Shown here: positions 39,342 to 39,419 of the stretch, piece after piece
How the letters are laid out: each line of letters starts with the position of its first letter
How positions within the stretch are numbered: position 1 is the stretch's first letter
Source of the DNA: JANLSO01 sp031362405
GTDB taxonomy: Bacteria > Actinomycetota > Thermoleophilia > Miltoncostaeales > Miltoncostaeaceae
Direction: 5' to 3'
Assembly: GCA_031362405.1 (NCBI GenBank)
Contig: JANLSO010000036.1
Coordinates: 1 to 39,419, forward strand
DNA length: 39,419 nucleotides
Made by a program: the position numbers and the translations under genes
The notes under the pieces: generated by a model
What the model was told of the DNA's origin: nothing
The model's input: only the letters and a program-made list of their open reading frames with translations
The model's database searches: none

Positions 39342-39419
39342 ATGCCGGTGCTCGACGAGGTGCTCGCGGCCAATGCCGCGTACGTGGCGGAGTTCGGGGA
39401 TCGCGCCGGCCTGGCGCTC
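39342..39419 (+). CDS. Beta-carbonic anhydrase, N-terminal fragment (runs off window)
   Basis: GGGAGGACGCAG, a strong ribosome-binding site, precedes an ATG opening a frame that continues to the window end (26 codons). The start MPVLDEVLAANAAYVAEFG resembles the N-terminus of short actinobacterial beta-carbonic anhydrases (VxDELLxNNxxYxxxF). The zinc-binding CxDxR and HxxC motifs would lie beyond the window, so the assignment rests on 26 residues. Confidence 0.6.
   Translation, partial: MPVLDEVLAANAAYVAEFGDRAGLAL

Noticed and set aside
1..39419. CRISPR array, tRNA, rRNA, prophage or intact insertion sequence
   Set aside because: No regularly spaced direct repeats, no tRNA-like cloverleaf noticed, and no transposase or phage structural motifs in any frame examined.

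Overview
The window is GC-rich (roughly two thirds G+C) chromosomal DNA. It looks like an actinobacterium or near relative, perhaps Thermoleophilia/Solirubrobacterales; this placement is inferred, not proven. Support comes from a GAF-ANTAR regulator, an F420-type luciferase-like oxidoreductase, Acg-type nitroreductases, a CtpE-like P-type ATPase, many GTG starts, chains of 4-bp ATGA/GTGA overlaps, and promoters resembling those of Streptomyces sigma-B and mycobacterial sigma-F. No tRNA, rRNA, CRISPR array or intact insertion sequence was seen.

Layout. Position 1-167 is the tail of a pyruvate kinase. A mazEF toxin-antitoxin pair (397-950, minus) lies behind a perfect 34-bp palindrome. From 13782 down to 1042 runs one long minus-strand gene chain: acetate kinase, phosphoketolase, CtpE-like ATPase, Tat-exported Acg-like nitroreductase, membrane protein, VIT1/CCC1 metal transporter, second Acg-like nitroreductase, beta-phosphoglucomutase, GH65 phosphorylase. 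A stomatin/SPFH gene diverges from its head. Both divergent genes carry a GTTT-N16-GGGTAC promoter 8-9 nt before the start codon, so both mRNAs may be leaderless. From 14673 to 22083 (minus) come GAF-ANTAR, alpha/beta hydrolase, F420 oxidoreductase plus GH15 glucosidase, an SRPBCC-PRC fusion and a GlsB/YeaQ protein; several have the same promoter type. Between and beside these are wrecked genes: a short-chain dehydrogenase and a formaldehyde-dehydrogenase-like gene.

Position 22942-24323 (minus) is a TIGR02587/TIGR02588 membrane pair. On the plus strand follow the C-terminal half of maltooligosyltrehalose synthase (TreY), an intact glgX/treX debranching enzyme, a 26-residue membrane peptide, an uncharacterised gene joined to a double-DUF1990 gene, an MFS transporter, a ferritin-like protein, tatA-tatC, and a two-gene lipoprotein operon (tandem-repeat protein plus cupredoxin). 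The end holds a methyltransferase, an acidic small protein, an M3 oligopeptidase with a PHP phosphoesterase, and the start of a beta-carbonic anhydrase. Remnants that look like VapB and VapC flank the lipoprotein operon.

How the genes may work together (inference). GH15, GlgX and GH65 open alpha-glucans, maltose or trehalose. GH65 plus beta-phosphoglucomutase give glucose 6-phosphate without spending ATP. Phosphoketolase and acetate kinase turn sugar phosphates into acetate plus ATP. The F420 enzyme could make F420H2 from glucose 6-phosphate. With nitroreductases, metal transporters and a sigma-B-like promoter set, this reads as a stress or dormancy programme that burns stored sugar to acetate. 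A family of short GGTGCC/GGCACC palindromes is scattered through the gaps.
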